NCBI RefSeq assembly: GCF_963678635.1
Contig: NC_087070.1
Coordinates: forward strand, 23,932,933-23,996,932
Direction: 5' to 3'
DNA: 64,000 nt
DNA from: Symsagittifera roscoffensis
Lineage: Eukaryota; Xenacoelomorpha; Acoela; Convolutidae
The notes beneath the pieces were generated by a model. That model was not told where the DNA came from and did no database searches. It worked only from the letters and a program-made list of their open reading frames with translations. The translations under genes and the position numbers were made by a program. Shown one piece after another: positions 33,046 through 43,838 of this stretch (position 1 is its first letter; each line of letters starts with the position of its first letter).

Positions 33046-33238
33046 TTCTAGAAGTTTTTAAATGTTATAACCAACACAAAAACTCCTAGACATTTTTTTA
33101 ATGACTTTACAAATTTTGTTTTAAAATTTTTTAATATTTCTGAATACTAGAAATATCCATTAAAAATTCAGCCAATCAGAATTCCCGAAGAAACACAGAG
33201 GTGATGAGATTGATGAAACATTTAGTCATTTTTATATG
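33046..33238 (+). promoter_or_regulatory. HSE, CCAAT and TATA-like promoter region of module M, right copy
   Basis: TTCTAGAAGTTTT (33046-33058, heat-shock-element pattern), CCAATCAGAATTC (33174) and TTTATATG (33231) lie in the same order and at nearly the same distances as at 25438-25630 on the other strand. About 116 bp separate HSE and CCAAT here and about 114 bp in the left copy. Confidence 0.5.
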
Positions 33239-33755
33239 GTTTACTGTATTTTTCTAAGTCTGAACAAAGATACTCAACCAAGGTTGCGAATAAAAGGAAT
33301 ATTTTTCACATTTCCATTCAAAAAAACTAAAACTGATTCAGTTCAACAAGAAATCTCATTCTGCAAAAACTCTCAAAAATAAAAAAAAAATCAAACAAAA
33401 TTGACGAAAAAAAAAATTTTTTCCAATCAAATTGACAAAAGTGTTGATTAATTTTTGAAAGAATTCAGATGTTTTTCTCCGTTTTCTAGAGAAAATAAAA
33501 AAACTTACTCTTAGCTGGTAATAAGATACTGCTGAAAAGAAAAAAAAATACTTCATTGGTTTTACCAGAGTTCAGTTCAATCAACCAGTTTGACGATTAT
33601 AGAACGGTCAGGCAAAATACTGCACCAGTTTGAAATTGATACCAAAACGGTCAAGATTTTCAATTTGAATAGGATCACACAGTCAAGTGAGCAAATAAAC
33701 ATTAATGGTCCAGAATGGAGTGATCTCGAGAGGAAAATCATGAGAGAAATTTGAA

Positions 33756-34193
33756 ATGAAGTCGCTATGTCTAAATCATCATCGAGAAAAAAGTACGGGT
33801 TTTCATATAATTCAAATGAAATTTGTTTTTATGAATTCGTGGATCTGGGATATGCACAGAGTTTTCAGTTGCCTAAAGTCAATATTTACTACAAAAGACC
33901 ATTTTGGAAGAAATTGTTTAGAATTACATCTTCTACAGAGACCGAAGAAACATTTCAGTGCCTTAAGAGCTTCTCTGCATGACTGGCGAAAAATTGGAAC
34001 TATTGAAACCAAGCACATGAAGAAGAAAGTGACAGGGGACTCAAAATTAACTCTGTTTTGGTATCAAATAAATTTTGTTTTGTCTTCTTACACATTTTTT
34101 AGATATCTCTATTGGTTTGTAAATTGGTTTCTCTTTTCACTTGAATTAAGTGCTTTTGAACCAAAGCTTAGTTTTAAAAGATTTGTTAGGTAA
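33756..34193 (+). CDS. Conserved frame of module M, right copy (145 residues, unrecognised)
   Basis: The longest open frame in either arm of the palindrome, starting at an ATG (33756). It contains ASLHDWRKIGTIETKHMKKK (residues about 72-92), then an aromatic hydrophobic stretch from INFVLSSY to WFLFSLEL that could span a membrane once or twice, and ends EPKLSFKRFVR. The left-arm copy (24427-24900) keeps the same words. Alternate frame 33767-33982 (YGFSYNSNEICFYEFVDLG) overlaps the first half, and an older copy at 52.37 kb resembles it (RENIQIF), so the true reading of the first half is uncertain. No family recognised. Confidence 0.45.
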   Translation: MKSLCLNHHREKSTGFHIIQMKFVFMNSWIWDMHRVFSCLKSIFTTKDHFGRNCLELHLLQRPKKHFSALRASLHDWRKIGTIETKHMKKKVTGDSKLTLFWYQINFVLSSYTFFRYLYWFVNWFLFSLELSAFEPKLSFKRFVR

Positions 34194-34251
34194 ATTGATA
34201 AGAGCACATTTGAAGACAATTGATTATTTTATCACAAAGCTCACATAATCA

Positions 34252-34839
34252 CTAGGCCAGAACCATGACAATCAATAAAGCAATCAAACTCATGTTTTGA
34301 GTTTTGAACTTTTCAATTTCTGTCCAGAAACGCTGAACCAAGAGTTTGTGTGGAAGACAGTTTGTAGTTAAGACAAAAAAAAGTCTCACAAAATTTTTCC
34401 GAATTAGCCATTTCTTTGCAAAACTAGGCATCTTTTTGGCTCCTTTCCATCGTAATTCATGTTGCAGTGATTGATTGAATATTTTTTTGAGCAAAGTATA
34501 AAGACAGTCAATTTCTTGATATATTTAATTATATTTACCTAACCTCTGCAGAATTTGGCGAAAAGATGTTCCTATTAAAACAAAATGGAACTTATATTTC
34601 TCCAAAGAACAAGAAGAGTTGTGGGTAGAGACACAATAATCACGGTTTACTATGTATTTTTGGTAAAAATTACTAGAAATGAAAATGAGTAGCAATTTTT
34701 CTACAAAAATCTGAACCAAATATGGAAAGAAACTGACACATAGCAGCAGACATCTGTAACAATGATTTTTGCAGAGAATTGAGGAATTATATATTAAATT
34801 AACGCCTACGCAACTTGTATATATGAAAATTTCATACAA
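34252..34839 (-). pseudogene. Possible class A GPCR C-terminal region, right copy
   Basis: Minus strand. Frame 34525-34839 (104 residues) contains CKNHCYRCLLLCVSFF and, near its end, YKFHFVLIGTSFRQILQRLG, which resembles the helix 7/helix 8 boundary of FMRFamide-type receptors. Frame 34252-34494 follows with RFWTEIEKFKTQN and a hydrophobic end. A third diverged relative at about 58730-58880 (minus) has FQVMLLGTSLSQIH. The order matches the left arm (23770-24390, plus). The receptor assignment is tentative. Confidence 0.3.
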
Positions 34840-35067
34840 GACATTTCATATTTGGTAGTAATTCCATTTATGGATATTGTGATGAGTCAACTATTTAATT
34901 TTTTTTTCATTTAATCTCAATTTCATTTCTCTCATTTCTCCTCATCGGATCAGTTTGCTCTTCCTTCGCAAATGTACTCAAGTCCTAATTATATTGAATT
35001 CCTAAAAAATCAAACAAAATTTTGGCGATTTGTTTGATTTTAATTTCCTACAAGGGGCAAATTTAGG

Positions 35068-35497
35068 TTGAACCCTACTTTCAACTCTGAAAAATTGAAA
35101 GTTTGCGACAGTTTTAAAGATCCCAACAAGTCTATCTTAGTGAAAAAGAAGGAAAAGCATTATCGAAAATCCGGAACACTGTTCTTCACGATGCTGAGAA
35201 CTTTCCAATCGTACCTAAATATAGAGCCAAATCTGGCAAATAATCAACTTTGGATCAGGAGCGCGTTATCTGTAATAGAGTAATGAAATAGCAACATACA
35301 ACTTGAGGAGAGTGTGTGTCACAATCAAGAAGTACAATGCCATCAAACCTTCCTACATTCTGATTCGACTCTTCCCTGCAAAAGAAAATGAAGCAGTGAA
35401 ACAAGTTGCCTATACCAACTTTATTTTAAATGAATTCATAGAACTGTTCCAAATTTTAGGTTTTTTTTTATTTATTGATAAGTGTAAAACTCAGTAA
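35068..35497 (+). CDS. Pair of conserved frames of module M, right copy (unrecognised)
   Basis: 35068-35283 has FTMLRTFQSYLNIEPNLANN; 35303-35497 has IKKYN, IRLFPAKENEAVKQVAY and ends FIDKCKTQ. The second frame is open from about 35287 and lacks an ATG. Only seven of 64 residues differ from the left-arm copy at 23114-23308. No recognised domain. Confidence 0.45.
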
Positions 35498-35799
35498 TGA
35501 TTTGTGATGTTTTGTATGCTTGGTAATTGAAGTTTTAATGGTTCAAAACAATTTTCCTCATTGAAGTATACATTTGGAGCTAGAAAATCTGACGAAAAGT
35601 TATACAAAACATACAATTTAATCGAACATTAATCGCTGTTTTTCAGCTAATTTTTAGTAAAAATTGTCCTATTTGAACAAAATTAAAAACAAGAATTCAA
35701 TTGAAAATCTTATCAATAATTTTTGAACTTAGACTCTAAATGTGGGAAAACATTTTATGGTGATTACAAAATAAATTAAAATTGGTACATTAATTCGAG

Positions 35800-36075
35800 T
35801 TTTTTTTCAGTAACAAAAAAGTTTCTATAAAGTTTTTTCAAAGTCTGAAATGGACTTTTATCAAATTTGGAGATTGAACTACTACAAAAATACAAGAGTG
35901 GTGGACAGCTGACCTTGATGGAGATTCTAATACTTTTATCTTGTATAGAAACACAGAAAGTTCAATAACAGAGATTACAGAAAAAAAGTACTGCCAAATT
36001 TATCAACAGTTTTTTTTTCAGAAGAGTTAACTCAATTTGAGTGGTCGATCAGTAAAAAGAGAAACAATGAAAAAC
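35800..36075 (+). pseudogene. EWW / EWSI frame remnant, right arm
   Basis: Segments reading QEWWTADLDGDSNTF, LYRNTESS and later EELTQFEWSI lie in order on the plus strand, with changes of frame between them. TTTTTTTTCAG directly precedes the EELTQ block (near 36015) and looks like a 3' splice acceptor. It corresponds to 17364-17826 and 22400-22740. Confidence 0.4.
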
Positions 36076-36138
36076 CTATGAAACAAAAAAATTAAGGATA
36101 TTCTAAATTTGTCATTTATTCTCAAGTTCTTCCGTGAC

Positions 36139-36390
36139 ATGCAGTCACTGAATCAAAACGAAAGAGCTGTATGTCTTGATTGTGGCAGAGAATACACTCG
36201 CTTAGACGCATCAAGACATCGTAAGCGCTGTGGCGTTCTGAAGTGTATGAACTGTAACTTTTATACATACAGCAGCGAAGAACTCAATAAATTTTTCAAG
36301 AAGACGCATTCTTCTTGTCTACATATTGTTAAGTTATGTGCTCAGCAGTCTCCAAACACATGCCGAGAGAAGGTAAATAAATTTTCTTAA
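36139..36390 (+). CDS. C2HC zinc-finger protein exon, best right-arm copy
   Basis: The open frame extends from 36109, but its first ATG is near 36139. It contains VCLDCGREYTRLDASRHRKRC as finger 1 (Cys-x2-Cys-x11-His-x3-Cys), then CMNC, FYTYSSEELNKFF and KTHSSC as finger 2 (Cys-x2-Cys...His-x2-Cys), then CAQQSPNTCREK. At 36372/36373 the frame reaches AAG|GTAAAT, a good splice donor. All eight metal-ligand candidates are present, unlike most copies. Finger 1 resembles lola-type fingers of invertebrate BTB transcription factors, but no BTB domain is seen. It is likely one exon of a repeat-borne or captured gene. Confidence 0.6.
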   Translation: MQSLNQNERAVCLDCGREYTRLDASRHRKRCGVLKCMNCNFYTYSSEELNKFFKKTHSSCLHIVKLCAQQSPNTCREKVNKFS

Positions 36391-36630
36391 ATTAAAAACC
36401 AAGAAATCACTGCGAATAATAATTTTTACTGAATCTGAAAAGTCTATACAATTATGATAAATTTGAAAAATTGTTGTCAAAACTAAAGTTTTTTTATCAC
36501 AATTCATGATCTATCAATCATTTTTTATTCAAAGGTTGTGATTGAAGAAAAAACCAGCAACAATCGATATCAATTTGTCGAGAAACTTTCAATGGAAATA
36601 GAAAATCTTTTTTCTACAATTTAAACTACA
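36391..36630 (+). other. Putative intron and second exon of the zinc-finger gene, right arm
   Basis: After the donor at 36373 comes AT-rich sequence, then TTTATTCAAAG followed by a frame with EEKTSNNRYQFVEKLSMEIE (to about 36605). It mirrors 21323-21600. The exon reading is inferred from the shared frame. Confidence 0.35.
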
Positions 36631-36870
36631 TTGGTTGCAGGCTCGTGGAGATTTTATTGCAATAAATTTGTAAATTTGCGAAAAAATTGCGACATGAATC
36701 TAGTTTTAATTGGAAAAATTATCAATAAATTGCGAAATTCTCAATTTCTTAACTTGTATAGAATCACAGAAAACTCAATATCTTTGTTTAAAAATGGAGA
36801 GGAGATATCAGAAAAGAAGCGTAGTGCCAAATTTATCAACAATTTTTTTCTAAGTGTTAACTCAGATTGA
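36631..36870 (+). pseudogene. NGEEISEKK frame, right arm copy
   Basis: A 79-residue frame whose second half (LYRITENSISLFKNGEEISE, KKRSAKFINNFF) matches the 17578-17826 frame. Downstream, ACTCAGATTGAGTGG is the DNA of the EWSI block. The N-terminal half is unrelated sequence. Unrecognised family. Confidence 0.4.
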
Positions 36871-37356
36871 GTGGTCGATCGAAAAACAAAGCAACGGAAA
36901 AGCTTATAAAACAAAAAATGGAAGTCAGGGAACAACATTCTGGTTACTTTTTTGAATTCAATACAAATGCAAAATCTAGATTTATCAGAATTTTTTTCAC
37001 CCATTTATACAAATTTAATTGACTTGTTTATTTTTTGACTTATTTACCGGTTGTTTATTTTTCAATATACCAAGAAAACAGTAAAACATATATATATATA
37101 TTTTTTTTTTGGTAATTTTTTTCTCCTGGTTAGAAATAGAACAAATCAAAAAAAAATTGAAAGAGAAAGTTTGAATTGAGTATCGAAAAGTAAAATAAAG
37201 TACACATCAAATCTCATTTATCTCACTTTGGTGTCAAATTTATATGATAGTTATATTGAAAAAAACTCAAAAAAATTGATGAATTAAGAAGCTTCATATA
37301 AAACAGTTTTGCTCTGATCTCATAAACATTTCAATTTTGGAGAATAATTCATTCTG

Positions 37357-37408
37357 ATTGGTTAATACTACAAATATTACCTGTGATGGAATGCTCGATT
37401 CTGATTGG
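37357..37408 (+). promoter_or_regulatory. Paired CCAAT boxes, right arm
   Basis: ATTGG at 37357 and 37404, 47 bp apart, each within CTGATTGGTT. Reverse complement of the left-arm pairs. The zinc-finger frame it should serve is missing downstream. Confidence 0.45.
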
Positions 37409-37544
37409 TTGATATCGAAAGTTTTGGTTCTAAGGTTAGACTGGAAGATTTTAACTTCAGCTCGGTTAGATAGGGTTATATTTATTCTGATTTTTTTTCA
37501 CGTTATAAACAATCGGTGAAGAAATTTACATAACTGCTTTTGTT

Positions 37545-37632
37545 CACTATACATAACACATCGACTATACATCCACTAAAACATCCACTATACATAAAAC
37601 ATCCACTATATATACATAAAACATCCACTAAG
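37545..37632 (+). repeat. Minisatellite, unit CATCCACTATACATAAAA
   Basis: About four imperfect copies of an 18-bp unit (ACATCCACTATACATAAA) stand where the U unit normally carries the zinc-finger exon. It probably grew from ATCCACTAAGTGAAAGG, which is single-copy in other units, for example near 46285. Confidence 0.75.
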
Positions 37633-39833
37633 TGAAAGGTTCTGACTAGTTAACAGTTTAAAGTTTTTCTCGTTTAGTGTTCATAGAGTATTGCGTTACT
37701 AAGCAGACTTTTATTATTTTCTAAGAAATATGGTTTTCTTCTGGTTCAGAAAAGAAATTGATAATTGACCTACAAAAGATGTAAAAATGAATGTTTTTGC
37801 TAAACTTTGAAAATTTCAAGATGATAATATACATCATTCTCATTCAAAACTTTGCTTCAAAAAGGAAATCAGATTTGAAACAGCATCATACATTTTTCAG
37901 ATTGAGTAAATGATTTATGGTTTTAGGATTTAGGGTAAAAATTTGACTTCGAGTTATTGAACGTTCGTTGAAATGATACATTTTCCCATCTAAAATTCAA
38001 TTTTCAGGTGAAGTTTTAGTCAAATTGAATAAAGCTGAAATATAGTATTTTAAGCAGAGACTTAGAAAGTACTAAACTGAGATAGAAAGTCATTTTAATT
38101 CATTAGTGGTTTTAAGATAGTCTTACTAAATTTTGGATTATAAAATTTCACTTATCTTAAAAAAGCTCAAAGATTTATATTTATGCGTAATCTATTGGAA
38201 AATTTGTGTATTAGGTAAACTTATATGAAAATTCAGATGTTTTGAGAATTCTTCTTCTTGAGATTTAAACACAACTCCGATTTTGGATTATGATAGATGA
38301 AGCATAAATCAAAAACTTGCTTTCGAGATCTACATTTCATAATTTCGGATAAAAAAAAACAGTTTTGACGTGGAAAGATTTTTGTAGAAAATATTATGCA
38401 GCTTGCTGAAATGTTCTTTTAAAATGATACTTTAGCAGAAGCAGATTTTGATCATATGAAATTTAACATGAAAAGATTAAAAAAGACAAAGAGTAACGAT
38501 TTTGTTTGGGTTAGCTTCAATTTTTTCAATTAGAAAGTTGGGTAGAACTATACGTAAAAACACACCAATAATATCTCAATTTTCTATGTGTCTTTGAATG
38601 CTTTAATTAGCACCGACCCTTTCTCCTTCGAGCTTTTCTGAGAAAATTTTCGACAAAAATCAAGATTAAAAAGCAATTTACTAATTATTTCGAAAAAAAG
38701 TGATAGTTAATGATCTATAGAGTTTTCTTTTTGCTTGAATAATTTACTGTAGCAACTCAAAAAGGTAACCCAAAGAAAATTATGTACTAACTACATGGCA
38801 AAAATTAAATGTTATTAGATCTCTTTTTATCTCTTCCAGCAAAACTTTTGTTCAACCCATACAATTTTCCTTCCAAATTCCCCAGTTTTGACTGAAATTT
38901 CCTACAAAGTGATTTCAATAGCGAAAACGTGTATTATGTATAAAGCAAGAACAACCTTGAAGCATAGATCTTTTATACAGAATAAACATAAAAAGTATGT
39001 TGTAAAAGCAACAGAGAGATAATCAATTGTTATAAAGATTTTGTTGACTTTCATCCAATATCTATTTTTTTTTTCAGAAAAAAACCCTATTTTTAGTCAT
39101 TCTTTGTACATATTTAGGTTAATCTTCGAGAAAATTTTTTTAGCTTTTTACAAAATGCGTCTTATCAACTAACCTTTTGGAGAAATAGACAGAGAATTAT
39201 GACGGAATCTGGATGTTGTAGTCCCCAGTTGAAAAAAGTAAAGATAGAATAGACAATTTACAAAAATTGGAACCTACTTCTGGTAAATTTAATAATCTTC
39301 TTAAAAATTTACCCTGTAAATGATAGAAATTTATCATACCAAAAAAATCAGACTCAAAAAGATTGTTATAAAACATCTTTCTTCGTTATAAACTTTTGCC
39401 GGGGCAGAAAATTTTACAAAATTGAATGATATTTTTTGGGAAAACTCAGACACCTTAAAGCACTTTAAAAAAATTGATGACAAAGTGATGAAACAGAACT
39501 GAAATTTATCGAAGCGAGAAATCTGATAAATTAAATAAATATGATGAGGTAAAAAAGAGAACTGGATGAAAAACAATCGATTGGTCGAAACTTTTAACAT
39601 ATAGTCGAACAAAGTTGCCTATTTATATCTTCGGTCCAATGAAAAAGCCATGCAGTTTTAATTGGATGTATTTCAGTTGTTTTTGAAAACTTAAAATTTT
39701 ATTCTATAAAGAAAGCAATGCGCGCTTCATTAATTCTATGTGGAGAGAACTAATATTAATCTGTCTTATGATCGTGGAATAGTTATGTGAAAAAAGATGA
39801 AATAACTCATAAAAAAATTAATTTAAGGAATCT

Positions 39834-40012
39834 GTCATCTTTTCTCCAAAAACCTGGAGAGTAAACGATTAGGATGGATATAAAAGTTATCAACCCTGAA
39901 GAGCTGTCAAGAGTCCCCTGATATCCCGCGGAGCGGAATAATTAACAAGTTATAGACAATCCCCTATTGTCAATTTTCCCCAGATTACCTGAGGGAATAT
40001 AATAAAAGTTGA
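39834..40012 (+). other. Conserved GC-richer block (R2)
   Basis: Contains GAGCTGTCAAGAGTCCCCTG, ATATCCCGCGGAGCGGAATA and AGATTACCTGAGGGAA. The hairpin is imperfect here. Reverse complement of the left-arm blocks. Confidence 0.65.
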
Positions 40013-41365
40013 AACAAGTATTTAATAGATTCTTCAGAAAAAAACTAGTCTGTGATATATTAGTTTTTGATTCTTTACTCTATATCGAAATTTAGTTTTG
40101 CCGAAACTTACCATCTGAAGTGAACCATCCAAAACAATATTTTTTTTTTGACATTTTTAGATAAAAACTTAATTGCAAGTAAAACTTAAAAAGATGTTGA
40201 ATTTTCATTGAAACCTAACATACAAAATTTATCATCCAAAAAATTTCTTTTTTTTTTCGATTTTTCAAGAGAAAAATGTGTTTGCAATTGAAACTTGAAG
40301 AAAAATTTAAAGAATGTTTTTGAAAGCTACCATCTGAAACATACCATACCGAAGAAAAACAGTTGTTTTGTTTAAAAAAAAGAGAGGAGATTTAAGAAAA
40401 GAAGCGTGCTGTCAAATTAATCAACAATTTTTTTATTTCGAAGAGTTAACTCAGATTGAGTGGTCGATCAAAGCAATGGAAGAGCTTAAAAACAAAAAAA
40501 AAGGAAGACAAGAAACATCATTCTGACTACTGTTTTGAATTTGATACAAATGCAAAATGTAGATTTGTCAGAAAATTTTTAAACCAATTATACAATTTTA
40601 AACGACTTAAAAATATAACATATATATTTTGGTAAATTTTTTCTACTTGTTAGAAACAGTAAAAATCGAAACAAATTTTGATCGAAAATCGAAATTTGAA
40701 TTGAGTATCGAAAAGTAGTATAAACTACACATGAATTCTCCTTTATTTCTTTTTGGTGTCAATTTTAAATGATAGTTATGTTGAAAAAATTTCAAAAAAA
40801 TTGATGAATTCAGAAGTTTCTTAAAAATTTACCACGTGAAAGATAGAAATTTATCATACAAAAAAAATCAGACCCAAAAAGATTAATATAATATATCTTT
40901 CTCGTTGTAAACTTTTGCCGGGGCAGAGCATTTTACAAAAATTGGATGATATTTGTTAGGAAAACTCAGAGACCTTAAAGGACTTTAAAAAAGATTGATG
41001 ACAAAATGAAAGAGAACTGACATTTATCGGAGCCAGAAATATGATTAGTTAAAAAAACATGCTGTGGTAAAATGAGAACTGGATTAAAAAAATTGATTGG
41101 TCGAAACTTTCAACATATGGTCGGACAAAATTGCCTATTTATATCTTCGGTCCAATGAAAAAGCCATGCAGTTTTAATTGGACGTATTTCAGTTGTTTTT
41201 GAAAACTTAAAATCTTATTCTATCAAGCAAGCAATTTGCGCTTCATTAATTCTATGTGAAGAGAACTAATATGCATCTGTCTTATGATCGTGGGGTAGTT
41301 ATGTGAAAAAAGATAAAAAGATGAAATAACGCATAAAATAATCAATTTAATGAATCTGTCATCTT

Positions 41366-41386
41366 TTCTCCAGAAAACCTGGAGAA
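41366..41386 (+). other. Perfect 8-bp hairpin in GC-richer block
   Basis: TTCTCCAG, loop AAAAC, CTGGAGAA. Repeated at 42872-42892 and 44388-44408 in the neighbouring tandem copies and, as reverse complement, at 10609-10629 and 14275-14295 in the left arm. Confidence 0.6.
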
Positions 41387-41874
41387 TAAATGGTTAAGAT
41401 GGATATAAAAGTTACCAACCCTGAAGAGCTGTCAAGAGTCCCCTGATATCCCGTGGAGCGGAATAATTAACTAGTTATAGAAAATCCCCTATTGTCAATT
41501 TTCCCCGGATTACCTGAGGGAATGTAATAAAAATTGAAACAAGTATTTAATAGATTCTTTAGAGAAAAAAACTAATCTGTGATATATTAGTTTATCATTC
41601 TTTACTCTAAATTGAGACTTAGTTTTGCCGAGTTTTACCATCTGAAGTTTACCATCCAAAACAAAATTTTTTTCTGACTTTTCTAGATAAAAACTTGTTT
41701 GCAAGTAGAACTCAAAAAGAATTTGAAATTTTTTGAAACCTACCATAGAAAACTTATGATCCAAAAACTTTTTTGATTTTTCAATAGAAAATTGTGTTTT
41801 CAATTGAAACTTGTAAAAAAATTTAAAGAAGTTTTTTGAAATCTACTATCTGAAACACAGAAAATCCAATTGTT

Positions 41875-42141
41875 TTGTTTGAAAATTGGAGAGGAGATTT
41901 AAGAAAAGAAGCGTACTGCCAATTTAATCAACAATTTTTTTATTTCGAAGAGTTAACTCAGATTGAGTGGTCGATCAAAGCAATGGAAGTTCTTAAAAAA
42001 CAAAAAAAGGAAGACAATGAACATCTTTCTGATTACTGTTTTGAATTTGATACAAGTGCAAAATCTAGATTTTTCAGAATACTTTGTAACCAATTATACA
42101 AATTTAAACGACCTAACAATAAAGCATATATGTTTTGGTAA
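41875..42141 (+). CDS. EWSI frame, right-arm tandem copy 1 (88 residues, unrecognised)
   Basis: Contains RGDLRKEAYCQFNQQFF, EELTQIEWSIKAMEVL, a Lys/Glu-rich stretch, then CFEFDTSAKSRFFRI and NQLYKF. The frame is open before the first ATG (about 41983), so if it is coding the start lies upstream or is spliced. An overlapping frame (41963-42187) is open too. The CFEFDT reading is preferred because it links to the EELTQIEWSI block. Family unknown. Confidence 0.4.
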   Translation: MFENWRGDLRKEAYCQFNQQFFYFEELTQIEWSIKAMEVLKKQKKEDNEHLSDYCFEFDTSAKSRFFRILCNQLYKFKRPNNKAYMFW

Positions 42142-42330
42142 ATTTTTTCTACTTGTTAGAAACAGAAAAAATCGAAAAAAATTTTGATCAAAAATCTAAA
42201 TTTGAATTGAGTATCGAAAAGTAGTATAAACTACACATGAATTCTCCTTTATTTCTTTTTGGTGTCAATTTTAAATGATAGTTATGTTGAAAAAATTTCA
42301 AAAAAATTGATGAATTCAGAAGTTTCTTAA

Positions 42331-43838
42331 AAATTTACCACGTGAAAGATAGAAATTTATCATACAAAAAAAATCAGACCCAAAAAGATTAATATAATAT
42401 ATCTTTCTCGTTGTAAACTTTTGCCGGGGCAGAGCATTTTACAAAAATTGGATGATATTTGTTAGGAAAACTCAGAGACCTTAAAGGACTTTAAAAAAGA
42501 TTGATGACAAAATGAAAGAGAACTGACATTTATCGGAGCCAGAAATATGATTAGTTAAAAAAACATGCTGTGGTAATATGAGAACTGGATTAAAAAAATT
42601 GATTGGTCGAAACTTTCAACATATGGTCGGACAAAATTGCCTATTTATATCTTCGGTCCAATGAAAAAGCCATGCAGTTTTAATTGGACGTATTTCAGTT
42701 GTTTTTGAAAACTTAAAATCTTATTCTATCAAGCAAGCAATTTGCGCTTCATTAATTCTATGTGAAGAGAACTAATATGCATCTGTCTTATGATCGTGGG
42801 ATAGTTATGTGAAAAAAGATAAAAAGATGAAATAACGCATAAAATAATCAATTTAATGAATCTGTCATCTTTTCTCCAGAAAACCTGGAGAATAAATGAT
42901 TAAGATGGATCTAAAAGTTACCAACCCTGAAGAGCTGTCAAGAGTCCCCTGATATCCCGTGGAGCGGAATAATTAACTAGTTATAGAAAATCCCCTATTG
43001 TCAATTTTCCCCGGACTACCTGAGGGAATGTAATAAAAACTGAAACAAGTATTTAATAGATTCTTTAGAGAAAAAAACTAATCTGTGATATATTAGTTTA
43101 TCATTCTTTACTCTAAATTGAGACTTAGTTTTGCCGAGTTTTACCATCTGAAGTTTACCATCCAAAACAAAATTTTTTTCTGACTTTTCTAGATAAAAAC
43201 GTGTTTGCAAGTAGAACTCAAAAAGAATTTGAAATTTTTTGAAACCTACCATAGAAAACTTATGATCCAAAAACTTTTTTTGATTTTTCAATAGAAAATT
43301 GTGTTTTCAATTGAAACTTGTAAAAAAATTTAAAGAAGTTTTTTGAAATCTACTATCTGAAACACAGAAAATCCAATTGTTTTGTTTGAAAATTGGAGAG
43401 GAGATTTAAGAAAAGAAGCGTACTGCCAATTTAATCAACAATTTTTTTATTTCGAAGAGTTAACTCAGATTGAGTGGTCGATCAAAGCAATGGAAGTTCT
43501 TAAAAAACAAAAAAAGGAAGACAATGAACATCTTTCTGATTACTGTTTTGAATTTGATACAAGTGCAAAATCTAGATTTTTCAGAATACTTTGTAACCAA
43601 TTATACAAATTTAAACGACCTAACAACAAAGCATATATGTTTTGGTAAATTTTTTCTACTTGTTAGAAACAGAAAAAATCGAAAAAAATTTTGATCAAAA
43701 ATCTAAATTTGAATTGAGTATCGAAAAATAGTATAAACTACACATGAATTCTCCTTTATTTCTTTTTGGTGTCAATTTTAAATGATAGTTATGTTGAAAA
43801 AAGTTCAAAAAAATTGATGAATTTAGAAGTTTCTTAAA
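42331..43838 (+). repeat. 1.5-kb tandem amplification, copy 2
   Basis: Differs from copy 1 at only a handful of positions. The EWSI frame recurs unchanged at 43382-43648 and the GC-richer block at 42866-43040. Confidence 0.9.
43382..43648 (+). CDS. EWSI frame, right-arm tandem copy 2
   Basis: Translation identical to 41875-42141. A third, shorter copy lies at about 44895-45140, where the NQLYKF end is lost. Confidence 0.4.
   Translation: MFENWRGDLRKEAYCQFNQQFFYFEELTQIEWSIKAMEVLKKQKKEDNEHLSDYCFEFDTSAKSRFFRILCNQLYKFKRPNNKAYMFW

Larger units (their letters stand above)
32900..36100 (+). repeat. Module M, right-arm copy
   Basis: Inverted counterpart of 22150-25700, the same landmarks in reverse order. 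Divergence between the two is visible in every line, mainly in spacers, while several frames stay similar. Confidence 0.85.
37280..40820 (+). repeat. U-type unit, right arm (R2)
   Basis: Plus-orientation U unit about 3.5 kb long: boundary near 37280 (GCTCTGATCTCATAAACATTTC), CCAAT pair, a place where the zinc finger is replaced by a minisatellite, AT-rich spacer with the same words as the left units (ATAGCGAAAACGTGTATTATG), and a GC-richer block at 39834-40012. Confidence 0.8.
40823..42330 (+). repeat. 1.5-kb tandem amplification, copy 1
   Basis: Starts at TTCTTAAAAATTTACCACGTG and repeats about 1,507-1,508 bp later. It contains the GC-richer block (41358-41532) and the EWSI frame. A more diverged preceding copy covers about 39290-40820. 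Confidence 0.9.
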
